From assembly GCF_000566685.1 (NCBI RefSeq), contig NZ_AZQN01000003.1, positions 186,001-250,000 of the forward strand: 64,000 nt of DNA, written 5' to 3'. The stretch's first letter is position 1. Each line of letters opens with the position of its first letter. Both the position numbers and the translations under genes were made by a program. This DNA comes from Dyadobacter tibetensis Y620-1. GTDB taxonomy: Bacteria > Bacteroidota > Bacteroidia > Cytophagales > Spirosomataceae. Shown here one piece after another: positions 45,126-53,449 of this stretch. The notes below the pieces were generated by a model. That model was given only the letters and a program-made list of their open reading frames with translations, was not told where the DNA came from and did not search any database.

Positions 45126-47762
45126 ATGATTTCCAAAACCTATGCTCCACAGGAAATAGAGGATAAATGGTATGAATATTGGATTGAAAATAAGTTTTTC
45201 AATTCTAAGCCAAATCCCGATAAAGAACCTTACACCATTGTCATACCTCCTCCAAATGTAACAGGAGTGTTGCATATGGGGCACATGCTCAATAATACCA
45301 TTCAGGATATCCTTATTCGTAAGGCCCGCATGGAAGGTAAGGAGGCTTGCTGGGTGCCGGGTACAGATCATGCCTCCATTGCTACGGAGGCTAAGGTAGT
45401 GGCGATGCTCAAAGAAAAAGGTATCCAGAAAAAAGACCTGTCCCGTGACGAATTTTTGGAACACTGTTGGGAATGGACGCATAAATATGGTGGAATTATA
45501 CTAAAACAATTGCGTAAGCTAGGAGCGTCATGCGACTGGGGCCGTACACGTTTTACCATGGAGCCGGACCTCTACGACTCAGTAATCGATGTTTTTATAG
45601 ATCTCTTTAACAAAGGTAAAATTTACCGAGGTCACCGTATGGTAAACTGGGACCCTCAGGCCAAAACAACGGTGTCTGATGAGGAAGTGATAATGAAGGA
45701 GGTGAATCAACGTTTGGTATACCTTCGATATGACCTGGAAGAGGCCCAGGGTACCGATCAAGGAATCGTAATTGCGACTACCCGACCCGAAACAATCATG
45801 GCTGACGTAGCCATCTGTGTCAATCCGGCCGATGAAAGGTATCAGCATCTCATAGGGAAAAAAGTCATGGTTCCCCTGGTAAACCGTGCCATCCCTATCA
45901 TAGCAGACGATTATGTAGAGATGGAGTTTGGAACGGGTTGCCTCAAGGTGACCCCGGCGCACGATACCAACGATTATGAGCTCGGGAAAAGGCATCATCT
46001 TCCCATTATCGATTTGCTGGCCGAGGATGGTACCCTCAACGAAAGGGCGCAGATACTGGTAGGTGAAGACCGGTTTGTGGCTCGGAAGAAAATTGTAAAA
46101 CTGCTCGAAGCTTCGGGCAATTTAGTAAAAATTGAAGAGTATCGATCCAATGTAGGACATTCGGAACGGACGGACTCCGTGATAGAGCCTCGCCTCTCGG
46201 AACAGTGGTTCCTAAAAATGGAAGACATCAGCAAGCCTGCCTTGGAGCATGTAATGAACGACACCGTACAGCTGATTCCTGCCAAATTTAAGAATACCTA
46301 CCGGCACTGGATGGAAAATGTCCGCGACTGGAACATCAGCCGACAGTTATGGTGGGGGCATAGAATTCCTGCCTTTTACCTGAAGGACGGTACGGTTATC
46401 GTAGCGAAAACCAAGCGGGAAGCCTTAAGAAAGGCCCAGCATGACCTCCAATTATTTGCTCTAACCGAAGAAGATCTTGAGCAGGATCCCGATGTTCTTG
46501 ATACTTGGTTCTCGTCCTGGCTTTGGCCCATGTCCGTCTTTAATGGTATTAAAGAGCCCGAGAATGAAGATATTAATTATTACTATCCTACCAATGATTT
46601 GGTGACGGCTCCAGAGATCTTGTTTTTCTGGGTAGCCCGGATGATCATTGCTGGGTATGAATATAAAGGTACCTATCCTTTCAAAAATGTATACCTAACG
46701 GGGATAGTCCGCGATAAGCAAGGGCGGAAAATGTCTAAATCCCTGGGTAATTCACCCGACCCCATCGATCTGATTGGGCAATACGGAGCGGATGGAATCA
46801 GGACAGGAATGCTATTTAGCTCCCAGGCAGGTAATGACCTGCCCTATGACGAAAAGTTGGTGGAACAAGGGCGTAATTTCTGTAATAAGGTCTGGAATGC
46901 CTTCCGATTGGTAAAAGGCTGGGAAGTAGATGCAACCCTTACTGCGCCACAGGGGTCGGCACTAGCCGCCCGCTGGTTTGCTGCCAAACTGGACCAGACC
47001 TTGCTTGAACTGGAAGATCATTTTGAAAAGTATAGAATTTCTGATGCGCTAAACCTCGTATATAAACTGATCTGGGATGATTTTTGTGCTCAGTATCTGG
47101 AGATGATTAAGCCAGCATATGAGCAGCCTATCGATGCACCTACCTTTGAACTGACTCTTTCATTTTTTGATAGATTAATGCGCTTAGCTCATCCCTTTAT
47201 TCCATTTATTACAGAGGAGATCTGGCAGAATATCCGGGAACGCAAAACCAATGATAGTATTTGTATTGCCGCCTTTCCAAAGGCTGAGGATGCTGTGGAT
47301 CTGGCCCTTATCGCCGATTTTGAGATTCTTTTTGAACTCGTGTCGGCTATCCGGAACTTGAGAAATGCCAAAAATTTAAGTCCTAAAATTACACTGCCCT
47401 TATCAGTACGTACCGATAACCCCGATCGCTTTAAACGTCTGGAGGATCTGATTACTAAACTTGCCAATGTAGAGAAACTGCAGATGGTTTCGGAAGAGGG
47501 AGAAGGAAATTCGTTTAGGGTGAAATCGGATGAGTTTTTTGTGAATTTGCAGGGAGAAGTGGATGTAGAAGAAGAAAAAGCCAATCTGCTAAAGGAGCTT
47601 GAATATACTTTGGGTTTTAAAAACTCGGTAGCCAAGAAGCTCTCTAACGAACGGTTCGTTCAAAATGCCAAAGGAGATATTGTAGAAAAGGAAAGACAAA
47701 AGCTAGCAGATGCTGAGGCAAAAATTATAACCTTGCAAGAAGCACTGGCCCGTTTAAGCTAA
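45126..47762 (+). CDS. valS: Valine--tRNA ligase
   Basis: This 878-residue class I aminoacyl-tRNA synthetase charges tRNA(Val). The HIGH-type motif is PPNVTGVLHMGHMLNN and the KMSKS loop is GRKMSKSLGNSPDP. The editing (CP1) domain includes IATTRPETIMADVAICV. A C-terminal coiled coil (VDVEEEKANLLKELEYTLG) is characteristic of ValRS. It is 78 nt downstream of the sensor kinase gene and ends in a terminator. Confidence 0.97.
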   Translation: MISKTYAPQEIEDKWYEYWIENKFFNSKPNPDKEPYTIVIPPPNVTGVLHMGHMLNNTIQDILIRKARMEGKEACWVPGTDHASIATEAKVVAMLKEKGIQKKDLSRDEFLEHCWEWTHKYGGIILKQLRKLGASCDWGRTRFTMEPDLYDSVIDVFIDLFNKGKIYRGHRMVNWDPQAKTTVSDEEVIMKEVNQRLVYLRYDLEEAQGTDQGIVIATTRPETIMADVAICVNPADERYQHLIGKKVMVPLVNRAIPIIADDYVEMEFGTGCLKVTPAHDTNDYELGKRHHLPIIDLLAEDGTLNERAQILVGEDRFVARKKIVKLLEASGNLVKIEEYRSNVGHSERTDSVIEPRLSEQWFLKMEDISKPALEHVMNDTVQLIPAKFKNTYRHWMENVRDWNISRQLWWGHRIPAFYLKDGTVIVAKTKREALRKAQHDLQLFALTEEDLEQDPDVLDTWFSSWLWPMSVFNGIKEPENEDINYYYPTNDLVTAPEILFFWVARMIIAGYEYKGTYPFKNVYLTGIVRDKQGRKMSKSLGNSPDPIDLIGQYGADGIRTGMLFSSQAGNDLPYDEKLVEQGRNFCNKVWNAFRLVKGWEVDATLTAPQGSALAARWFAAKLDQTLLELEDHFEKYRISDALNLVYKLIWDDFCAQYLEMIKPAYEQPIDAPTFELTLSFFDRLMRLAHPFIPFITEEIWQNIRERKTNDSICIAAFPKAEDAVDLALIADFEILFELVSAIRNLRNAKNLSPKITLPLSVRTDNPDRFKRLEDLITKLANVEKLQMVSEEGEGNSFRVKSDEFFVNLQGEVDVEEEKANLLKELEYTLGFKNSVAKKLSNERFVQNAKGDIVEKERQKLADAEAKIITLQEALARLS

Positions 47763-47782
47763 ATATTTCTGTTATATTAGTT

Positions 47783-47820
47783 AAAGCCAGTAACGATATC
47801 ACTTCGTTACTGGCTTTTTT
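47783..47820 (+). terminator. Terminator after valS
   Basis: A 13-bp stem (AAGCCAGTAACGA with TCGTTACTGGCTT) has a 6-7 nt loop followed by a T run. Confidence 0.9.
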
Positions 47821-47971
47821 GTTTGGATAATAAAGGTCAAAATAATTATATTATTTGTTTAAATAGTAATTTATCTGTATTATTGTTGTTGTAGCAATAG
47901 TTTGTTTAGCTACTTTTTTTATTGAATTTTCCCCCAGGGGTTTCAATGTTTAAATACCTAAAGGTAAGGTT

Positions 47972-49135
47972 ATGCCCATTTATCATAGACTTGGAAAATT
48001 GCCTCCCAAAAGGCATACTCAATTTCGGAAAGTGCTTGATAATACACTCTATTATGAGGAACTGTTTGGCACCATAGGTTTTGAGGGTATGTCCTCACTA
48101 CTTTACCATACACACCGGCCCACCCAGGTAAGGAAAGTGGGCCAGGCCTACGACGTTTCGCCTAAGGTGGTGGTGGCCAACAACCTAACCATGCGCAAGT
48201 TCATAGGGTTTGGAGTAGCCCCTGCAGCAGACTATCTGGAAAGTAGAATACCAGTTTTGGTAAATGCAGATGTACTCATAGGTCTGGCGGCTCCCATGAG
48301 ACGACCCATGACTTATTTTTATAAAAATGCAGATGCTGACGAATTATTATTTATCCATAAGGGAAGCGGTCGCATGCTCAGTTTTTTTGGAGAGCTCCCC
48401 TTTGTTGAAGGAGATTACCTGCTTATTCCAAGGGGGGTAATTTATCAGATAGACTTCGATACGGACGAAAATAGACTGCTTTATTTAGAATCACGCATTC
48501 CTATCTATACCCCTAAGCGATACCGAAACTATTTCGGACAGCTTCAGGAGCATGCTCCTTATTGCGAACGCGATTATATTTTGCCTCAAAATCTGATTAC
48601 CTACGATGAGCGGGGATCATTTTTGATAAAAATAAAAAAGCAAAATCAGATACACCCTCTGGAATATGTCACGCATCCTTTCGATGTAGTGGGTTGGGAT
48701 GGATACAATTATCCCTGGGGATTTTCTATTCATAATTTTGAGCCTATAACCGGGCGCATCCATCAGCCACCACCCGTGCATCAGACCTTTGAAACTACAG
48801 CGTTTGTAGTTTGTTCCTTCTGTCCACGCCTGTACGATTACCACCCTCTTGCCATTCCTGCACCCTATAATCACAGTAATGTAGATTCGGACGAAGTCCT
48901 CTATTATGTAGATGGGGACTTTATGAGTCGAAACGATATTGAACAAGGGCATATTACATTGCACCCAGGAGGTATCCCACATGGTCCGCACCCTGGCGCC
49001 TATGAGCGGAGTATAGGAAAAAAGCAAACCCAGGAACTGGCCGTCATGATAGATACTTTTCGTCCGCTTATGCTCACGGAAGCTGCCATGCAGCTCGATG
49101 ACGGAGTTTATTACAAAAGTTGGCTGGATGATTAG
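47972..49135 (+). CDS. hmgA: Homogentisate 1,2-dioxygenase
   Basis: This 387-residue iron enzyme opens the homogentisate ring to give maleylacetoacetate. The active-site region is intact: HQTFETTAFVVCSFCPR, YNHSNVDSDEVLYYVDGDF (His and Glu ligands) and HPGGIPHGPHPGAYERS (His ligand). It heads a run of five same-strand genes for phenylalanine/tyrosine breakdown and is 45 nt upstream of hppD. It is shorter than the human enzyme (445 residues), as usual for bacterial types. Confidence 0.95.
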   Translation: MPIYHRLGKLPPKRHTQFRKVLDNTLYYEELFGTIGFEGMSSLLYHTHRPTQVRKVGQAYDVSPKVVVANNLTMRKFIGFGVAPAADYLESRIPVLVNADVLIGLAAPMRRPMTYFYKNADADELLFIHKGSGRMLSFFGELPFVEGDYLLIPRGVIYQIDFDTDENRLLYLESRIPIYTPKRYRNYFGQLQEHAPYCERDYILPQNLITYDERGSFLIKIKKQNQIHPLEYVTHPFDVVGWDGYNYPWGFSIHNFEPITGRIHQPPPVHQTFETTAFVVCSFCPRLYDYHPLAIPAPYNHSNVDSDEVLYYVDGDFMSRNDIEQGHITLHPGGIPHGPHPGAYERSIGKKQTQELAVMIDTFRPLMLTEAAMQLDDGVYYKSWLDD

Positions 49136-49180
49136 CCGGTTAAGCATTTTAGATGGAGACCTTAAATTGTCAAAAATATC

Positions 49181-50311
49181 ATGGAAACTTTGCAGAATGA
49201 AAGGCAAATGAAATCTTCTTCCGAGGACTTTTTGCCCATTAATGGTACTGATTATGTCGAACTTTATGTCAGTAATGCGTTGCAATCGGCACATTATTTT
49301 CAAAATGCCTTTGGTTTTCAGCCCTTGGCTATGGCAGGCCTGGAAACGGGATTGAATGATCGGGAATCCTATGTGGTGGTTCAGGGGAAAATCAGGCTGG
49401 TGCTCACCTCCCCCCTGCATGGTGGTACCGACATTGGCCAACATATCGACTTACATGGAGACGGAGTGAAGGTAATAGCCTTATGGGTAGAGGATGCTCG
49501 GAAAGCCTTTCAAGAGACGACAAGCAGAGGGGGTAAAGCGTATATGGAACCCATTAGGGAGACCGATGACCAGGGGGAAGTGCTGCGTTCTGGTATCCAC
49601 ACTTACGGAGATACGGTGCATGTCTTTGTAGAGCGAAAGAATTATAATGGCGTCTTTCTGCCGGGTTTTGTTCCCTGGAATCCGGAGCATCGACCCTCCC
49701 CAGTAGGGCTGGAGTATATAGACCATATGGTAGGCAATGTAGGATGGAACGAAATGAATACCTGGGTTTCATTTTATGAACGGGTTATGGGGTTTACTAC
49801 CATGGCCTCCTTTGACGATAAGGACATCTCTACCCAATATACCGCGCTAATGAGTAAGGTTATGAGCAATGGAAACGGGCGTATTAAGTTCCCTATAAAC
49901 GAACCTGCAGAGGGGAAAAAGAAATCTCAGGTAGAAGAATATCTGGAGTTTTATGGAGGGGCCGGGGTGCAGCATATAGCGGTTGCCACCCATGATATCT
50001 TAGCTACGGTTGGTAAGCTCAAGGAGAGGGGGGTGACCTTCTTAAAGATCCCGGGCACCTACTACGAGGAACTGGTGAGCCGGGTAGGGGAGATAGATGA
50101 GGACCTAGCCGAACTCAGAGAACTGGGTATATTGGTTGATAGGGATGACGAAGGGTATCTGTTGCAAATCTTTACCCAACCCATCATGCCACGACCTACG
50201 CTATTCTTCGAGATTATTCAGAGAAAGGGTGCGAAATCTTTTGGAAAAGGGAATTTTAAGGCCCTTTTTGAAGCTATAGAAAGAGAACAAATGCAGAGAG
50301 GTACCCTTTAA
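49181..50311 (+). CDS. hppD: 4-hydroxyphenylpyruvate dioxygenase
   Basis: This 376-residue non-haem iron enzyme converts 4-hydroxyphenylpyruvate to homogentisate. The two-His-one-Glu triad is visible: His in IDHMVGNV, His in GVQHIAVAT and Glu in LFFEIIQRKG. Paired vicinal-oxygen-chelate domains occupy the N- and C-terminal halves. It lies between hmgA and phhA and probably shares their transcript. The product feeds the upstream-encoded HmgA. Confidence 0.96.
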   Translation: METLQNERQMKSSSEDFLPINGTDYVELYVSNALQSAHYFQNAFGFQPLAMAGLETGLNDRESYVVVQGKIRLVLTSPLHGGTDIGQHIDLHGDGVKVIALWVEDARKAFQETTSRGGKAYMEPIRETDDQGEVLRSGIHTYGDTVHVFVERKNYNGVFLPGFVPWNPEHRPSPVGLEYIDHMVGNVGWNEMNTWVSFYERVMGFTTMASFDDKDISTQYTALMSKVMSNGNGRIKFPINEPAEGKKKSQVEEYLEFYGGAGVQHIAVATHDILATVGKLKERGVTFLKIPGTYYEELVSRVGEIDEDLAELRELGILVDRDDEGYLLQIFTQPIMPRPTLFFEIIQRKGAKSFGKGNFKALFEAIEREQMQRGTL

Positions 50312-50327
50312 CTATGAATAGGATACG

Positions 50328-51053
50328 ATGATGGACCAGCAATATAACCTATATACTGAGGCCGACCAGCTCATGTGGAAAAGGCTTTATAACCGACAGA
50401 TGGAAATCCTTCCTACCATTGCCAGTAAAGGCTATTTGGAAGGTATCGATAAAGTAAAATTTGTGGCCGACCATATTCCTAATTTTGCCCAGGAGACAAA
50501 TCCTGCCCTAAGAGCCCTTACGGGCTGGGAAGTGTATGTCGTTCCGGGCCTCATTCCACATCAGGAGTTCTATACCCATTTGTATCGCAAACAATTTCCC
50601 GCTAGTAGCTGGCTACGCCAACCCGATCAGCAGGATTATCTGGAGGAGCCAGATATGTTCCATGACAGCTTTGGTCATGTTCCGTTACTAAGCAATCCCG
50701 ATTTTTGTAATTTTATGGCTCATCTCAGTGAAGTTGCCCTTCGCTTTATCGATCAGGAAGATGCTCTACAGCGACTTTCCCGACTATATTGGTATACTGT
50801 AGAATTCGGCTTGATCCGGGAGGAAGGTAAACTGAAGATATATGGAGGAGGTATCCTCTCTTCAGCAGGGGAAAGCTTGTATTGTCTGGGTCCAACTATT
50901 CCCAAACTTGATTTTGACCTCTCTCAGGTCCTGAGCACTCCGTACTATATCGATCATTATCAGCAGCATTATTTCGTTATAGACTCTTATGAGCAACTTT
51001 ACAATTCTATCCAGGACCTAGAAGACAACTTACAAACGTATGTAGGAACTTGA
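50328..51053 (+). CDS. phhA: Phenylalanine 4-monooxygenase
   Basis: This 241-residue pterin-dependent hydroxylase turns phenylalanine into tyrosine, the entry point of the pathway. The iron ligands H112 and H117 (FHDSFGHVPLL) and E159 (YWYTVEFGLIREEG) are in place. The length matches the single-domain bacterial type, with no regulatory ACT domain. It starts 16 nt after hppD; ATG 50328 and 50331 are both possible. No gene for pterin recycling is adjacent. Confidence 0.95.
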   Translation: MMDQQYNLYTEADQLMWKRLYNRQMEILPTIASKGYLEGIDKVKFVADHIPNFAQETNPALRALTGWEVYVVPGLIPHQEFYTHLYRKQFPASSWLRQPDQQDYLEEPDMFHDSFGHVPLLSNPDFCNFMAHLSEVALRFIDQEDALQRLSRLYWYTVEFGLIREEGKLKIYGGGILSSAGESLYCLGPTIPKLDFDLSQVLSTPYYIDHYQQHYFVIDSYEQLYNSIQDLEDNLQTYVGT

Positions 51054-51088
51054 AATGAATATCTTTTCTTTAATTTTACCCACAGGCA

Positions 51089-52336
51089 ATGAAAAATAAG
51101 CGCCCATGGCTTGATATCCCGGAAGAGTCGGATTTTTCTTTACAGAATCTTCCCTACGGTATATTTTGTAGGCCATCTTCGATACCAGTTCTGGGAGTGG
51201 CCATAGGGAATTATATCATTGATATGAATATGGCCTGCCAAAAGGGGGTTTTTCAGGATTTTCCTTTGGACCAAAATGTTTTTGAAAGATCCACTCTCAA
51301 CGATTTCATAGCTATGGGGCGACCTTACTGGACTTATATCCGGACGGTGCTTCAGGAGCAACTTTGCAATAGAGACTCAACCTTGGCTCAGTGGGCGAGT
51401 CTGATTTTGGTGAAGCAGGCAGAGGTGCACATGCTTTTGCCTATACAGGTCGGAGATTATACCGATTTTTACTCCAGTCAAGAGCACGCTTTAGCCGTCG
51501 GGAAATTGTTTCGTCCTCATCAACCCCTGATGCCCAATTGGAAGCACCTTCCGGTGGCTTACCATGGTCGTGCTTCATCTATCATAAGTTCGCATAGCCC
51601 TGTGCGTAGGCCCTGGGGGCAGGTGCTAAGCGATGAATCGGCAGAGCCTATATATACACCTACCCGAGAGTTGGATTATGAGCTGGAGCTCGCTTTTGTG
51701 GTGGGCAAGGATTCGGAGTTGGGGCAGCCCATCACTTCTGAGGAGGCCGAAGCATATATCTTCGGGGTATTGCTATTCAATGACTGGTCGGCTCGTGACT
51801 TGCAACGCTGGGAATATCAGCCGTTAGGGCCCTTTACCAGTAAAAATTTTGCCTCTAGTATTTCACCTTGGGTGGTAACACTGGATGCGCTGGAAGCGTT
51901 TCGTTCCCCTCCAGTAAAGCAATTTCCTAAGCCGCTAGAATATCTTGAGGATCCGACACGTAGGGGATTCGACATTGAGCTTTCCGTGTCTCTTCGCCCC
52001 AAGAATGGTTCATGGTATCCACTTGCCCGTACTAATTCTTCTTATTTATATTGGACCATTAGCCAGCAATTAGCGCATCATACCGTAAGTGGGTGCAACC
52101 TTAAAATTGGAGACTTATTGGCCACAGGGACAATTAGCGGTCCAACCAAAGGGATGGAAGGATGTTTACTGGAGGCTACAGCCGGGGGGAAAGAACCTGT
52201 CTTATTGGACGATGTTCATAGCCGCCACTATCTGGAAGACGGAGATGAGATCCTGATTAAGGGATACTGTCAGGGACCGAGTGGACGAATTGGTTTTGGA
52301 AATCTTCAGACCCGTATCCTACCGGCCCATACCTAA
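51089..52336 (+). CDS. fahA: Fumarylacetoacetase
   Basis: This 415-residue hydrolase cleaves fumarylacetoacetate to fumarate and acetoacetate, the last pathway step. It has an N-terminal SH3-like FAH domain (FSLQNLPYGIFC) and the catalytic metal/Asp-Glu region: YTDFYSSQEHA, ELDYELELAFVVG, LFNDWSARDLQRWEY and GPFTSKNFASS. It follows phhA by 35 nt. A maleylacetoacetate isomerase gene, needed between HmgA and FahA, is not found in the cluster. Confidence 0.96.
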   Translation: MKNKRPWLDIPEESDFSLQNLPYGIFCRPSSIPVLGVAIGNYIIDMNMACQKGVFQDFPLDQNVFERSTLNDFIAMGRPYWTYIRTVLQEQLCNRDSTLAQWASLILVKQAEVHMLLPIQVGDYTDFYSSQEHALAVGKLFRPHQPLMPNWKHLPVAYHGRASSIISSHSPVRRPWGQVLSDESAEPIYTPTRELDYELELAFVVGKDSELGQPITSEEAEAYIFGVLLFNDWSARDLQRWEYQPLGPFTSKNFASSISPWVVTLDALEAFRSPPVKQFPKPLEYLEDPTRRGFDIELSVSLRPKNGSWYPLARTNSSYLYWTISQQLAHHTVSGCNLKIGDLLATGTISGPTKGMEGCLLEATAGGKEPVLLDDVHSRHYLEDGDEILIKGYCQGPSGRIGFGNLQTRILPAHT

Positions 52337-52486
52337 GAAGTAGACTACAGCTCCCCAGGATTTTCGTCCGCAACGTACTTGGTGCGAGAAAAAAACTATA
52401 AATAGTTTAAATTAACTCTGTTAAACGAATGTGCGTTTCATACGGTTATGTAGTCAGGATCCTATATTATCAAGAAATTGAAGCTT

Positions 52487-53362
52487 ATGAAGACAATAGA
52501 CCCTTTGGAAATAAGCCCCAGGGCATTTTATAAACATATGACTGCTTCGGTAGCACCCCGGCCTATCGCATTCGCCAGCACGGTAGATTCCCAAGGTAGA
52601 GTCAACCTTAGTCCTTTTAGTTTTTTTAATATGATGGGAATTGACCCACCCATCATCGCCCTGGCACCCAACCGACGAGGTGCTGATCAAAGCCAGAAAC
52701 ATACGGCCCTCAATGTAAATGAGGTGCCGGAAATAGTCATTAATATGGTCACCAGCTCGATGGTTAATCAAATATCACTGGCCAGTGCCGAATTTGCTCG
52801 AGGGGTGAATGAATTTGAAAAGGCAGGATTTACGGAATTACCCGCCGTCAGAGTAGCTCCGCCCCGGGTGAAGGAATCTCCAGTGCAGTTAGAATGCAGG
52901 GTTTTCGATATCATCGAGAAAGGATCCATGCAGTTAATTCTTGCTGAGGTGATTTTGGGCCATTTTTCAGACGAACTTTTTGATTCCAACGGACAAATCG
53001 ACCAACTTAAAACCGACTGGGTAGCACGGCTGGGAGGCGATTGGTTTTCGCATACCAGGGGGGAGTCCTTATTCCAAGTGCCCCGTCCCCAGATGGGAAT
53101 TGGCTTTGATGGTTTACCATTTTCTGTTCGTAACTCAAGGATACTGACTGGGAACGACCTGGGTCTTTTGGCCAGTGTTTCCGCCCTGCCCAACCTGCAG
53201 ACAGTTAAGAATTTTGGGCAGCTAGAGTCTTTTAAAAGGTTAGTGGATGCCTCCGAATCCGGGTGTCAATATATGCCCGACCTGGTACATTGGGAGGCTC
53301 AAAAATTATTGCACAATGGACAAATTGAGGAGGCTTGGCTTCTGCTGTTGCAGGTATGCTGA
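52487..53362 (+). CDS. Flavin-reductase-like FMN-binding split-barrel protein
   Basis: This 291-residue protein has a split-barrel flavin fold at its N-terminus (MTASVAPRPIAFASTVDSQG, VNLSPFSFFNMMGIDPP), as in flavin reductases and related oxygenases. It adds a C-terminal extension of about 90 residues (WVARLGGDWFSHTRGESLFQ). ATG 52487 is preferred to TTG 52478. It is the last same-strand gene of the aromatic-catabolism run, 150 nt after fahA. Its biochemical role in the pathway is not known. Confidence 0.85.
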   Translation: MKTIDPLEISPRAFYKHMTASVAPRPIAFASTVDSQGRVNLSPFSFFNMMGIDPPIIALAPNRRGADQSQKHTALNVNEVPEIVINMVTSSMVNQISLASAEFARGVNEFEKAGFTELPAVRVAPPRVKESPVQLECRVFDIIEKGSMQLILAEVILGHFSDELFDSNGQIDQLKTDWVARLGGDWFSHTRGESLFQVPRPQMGIGFDGLPFSVRNSRILTGNDLGLLASVSALPNLQTVKNFGQLESFKRLVDASESGCQYMPDLVHWEAQKLLHNGQIEEAWLLLLQVC

Positions 53363-53371
53363 GCAGCTGAG

Positions 53372-53392
53372 GCCGGCACCAGTGGTGCCGGC
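53372..53392. other. GC-rich perfect hairpin between the flavin protein and a convergent gene
   Basis: GCCGGCACC (53372-53380), a 3-nt loop AGT and GGTGCCGGC (53384-53392) form a perfect 9-bp stem. No T run follows on either strand, so it is not a classical terminator, though its position between convergent genes fits transcription termination or mRNA 3'-end stabilisation. Confidence 0.6.
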
Positions 53393-53449
53393 AGCTAGCC
53401 TCCTGTGTGTATGGTGCAAAGGTATTTAGTGGTTGTGAAGCTTTAATAA

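Noticed and set aside
48617..49444. Minus-strand open frame of 275 codons across hmgA/hppD
   Set aside because: It is antisense to two well-supported metabolic genes whose active-site motifs are intact; the product has no recognisable motif.
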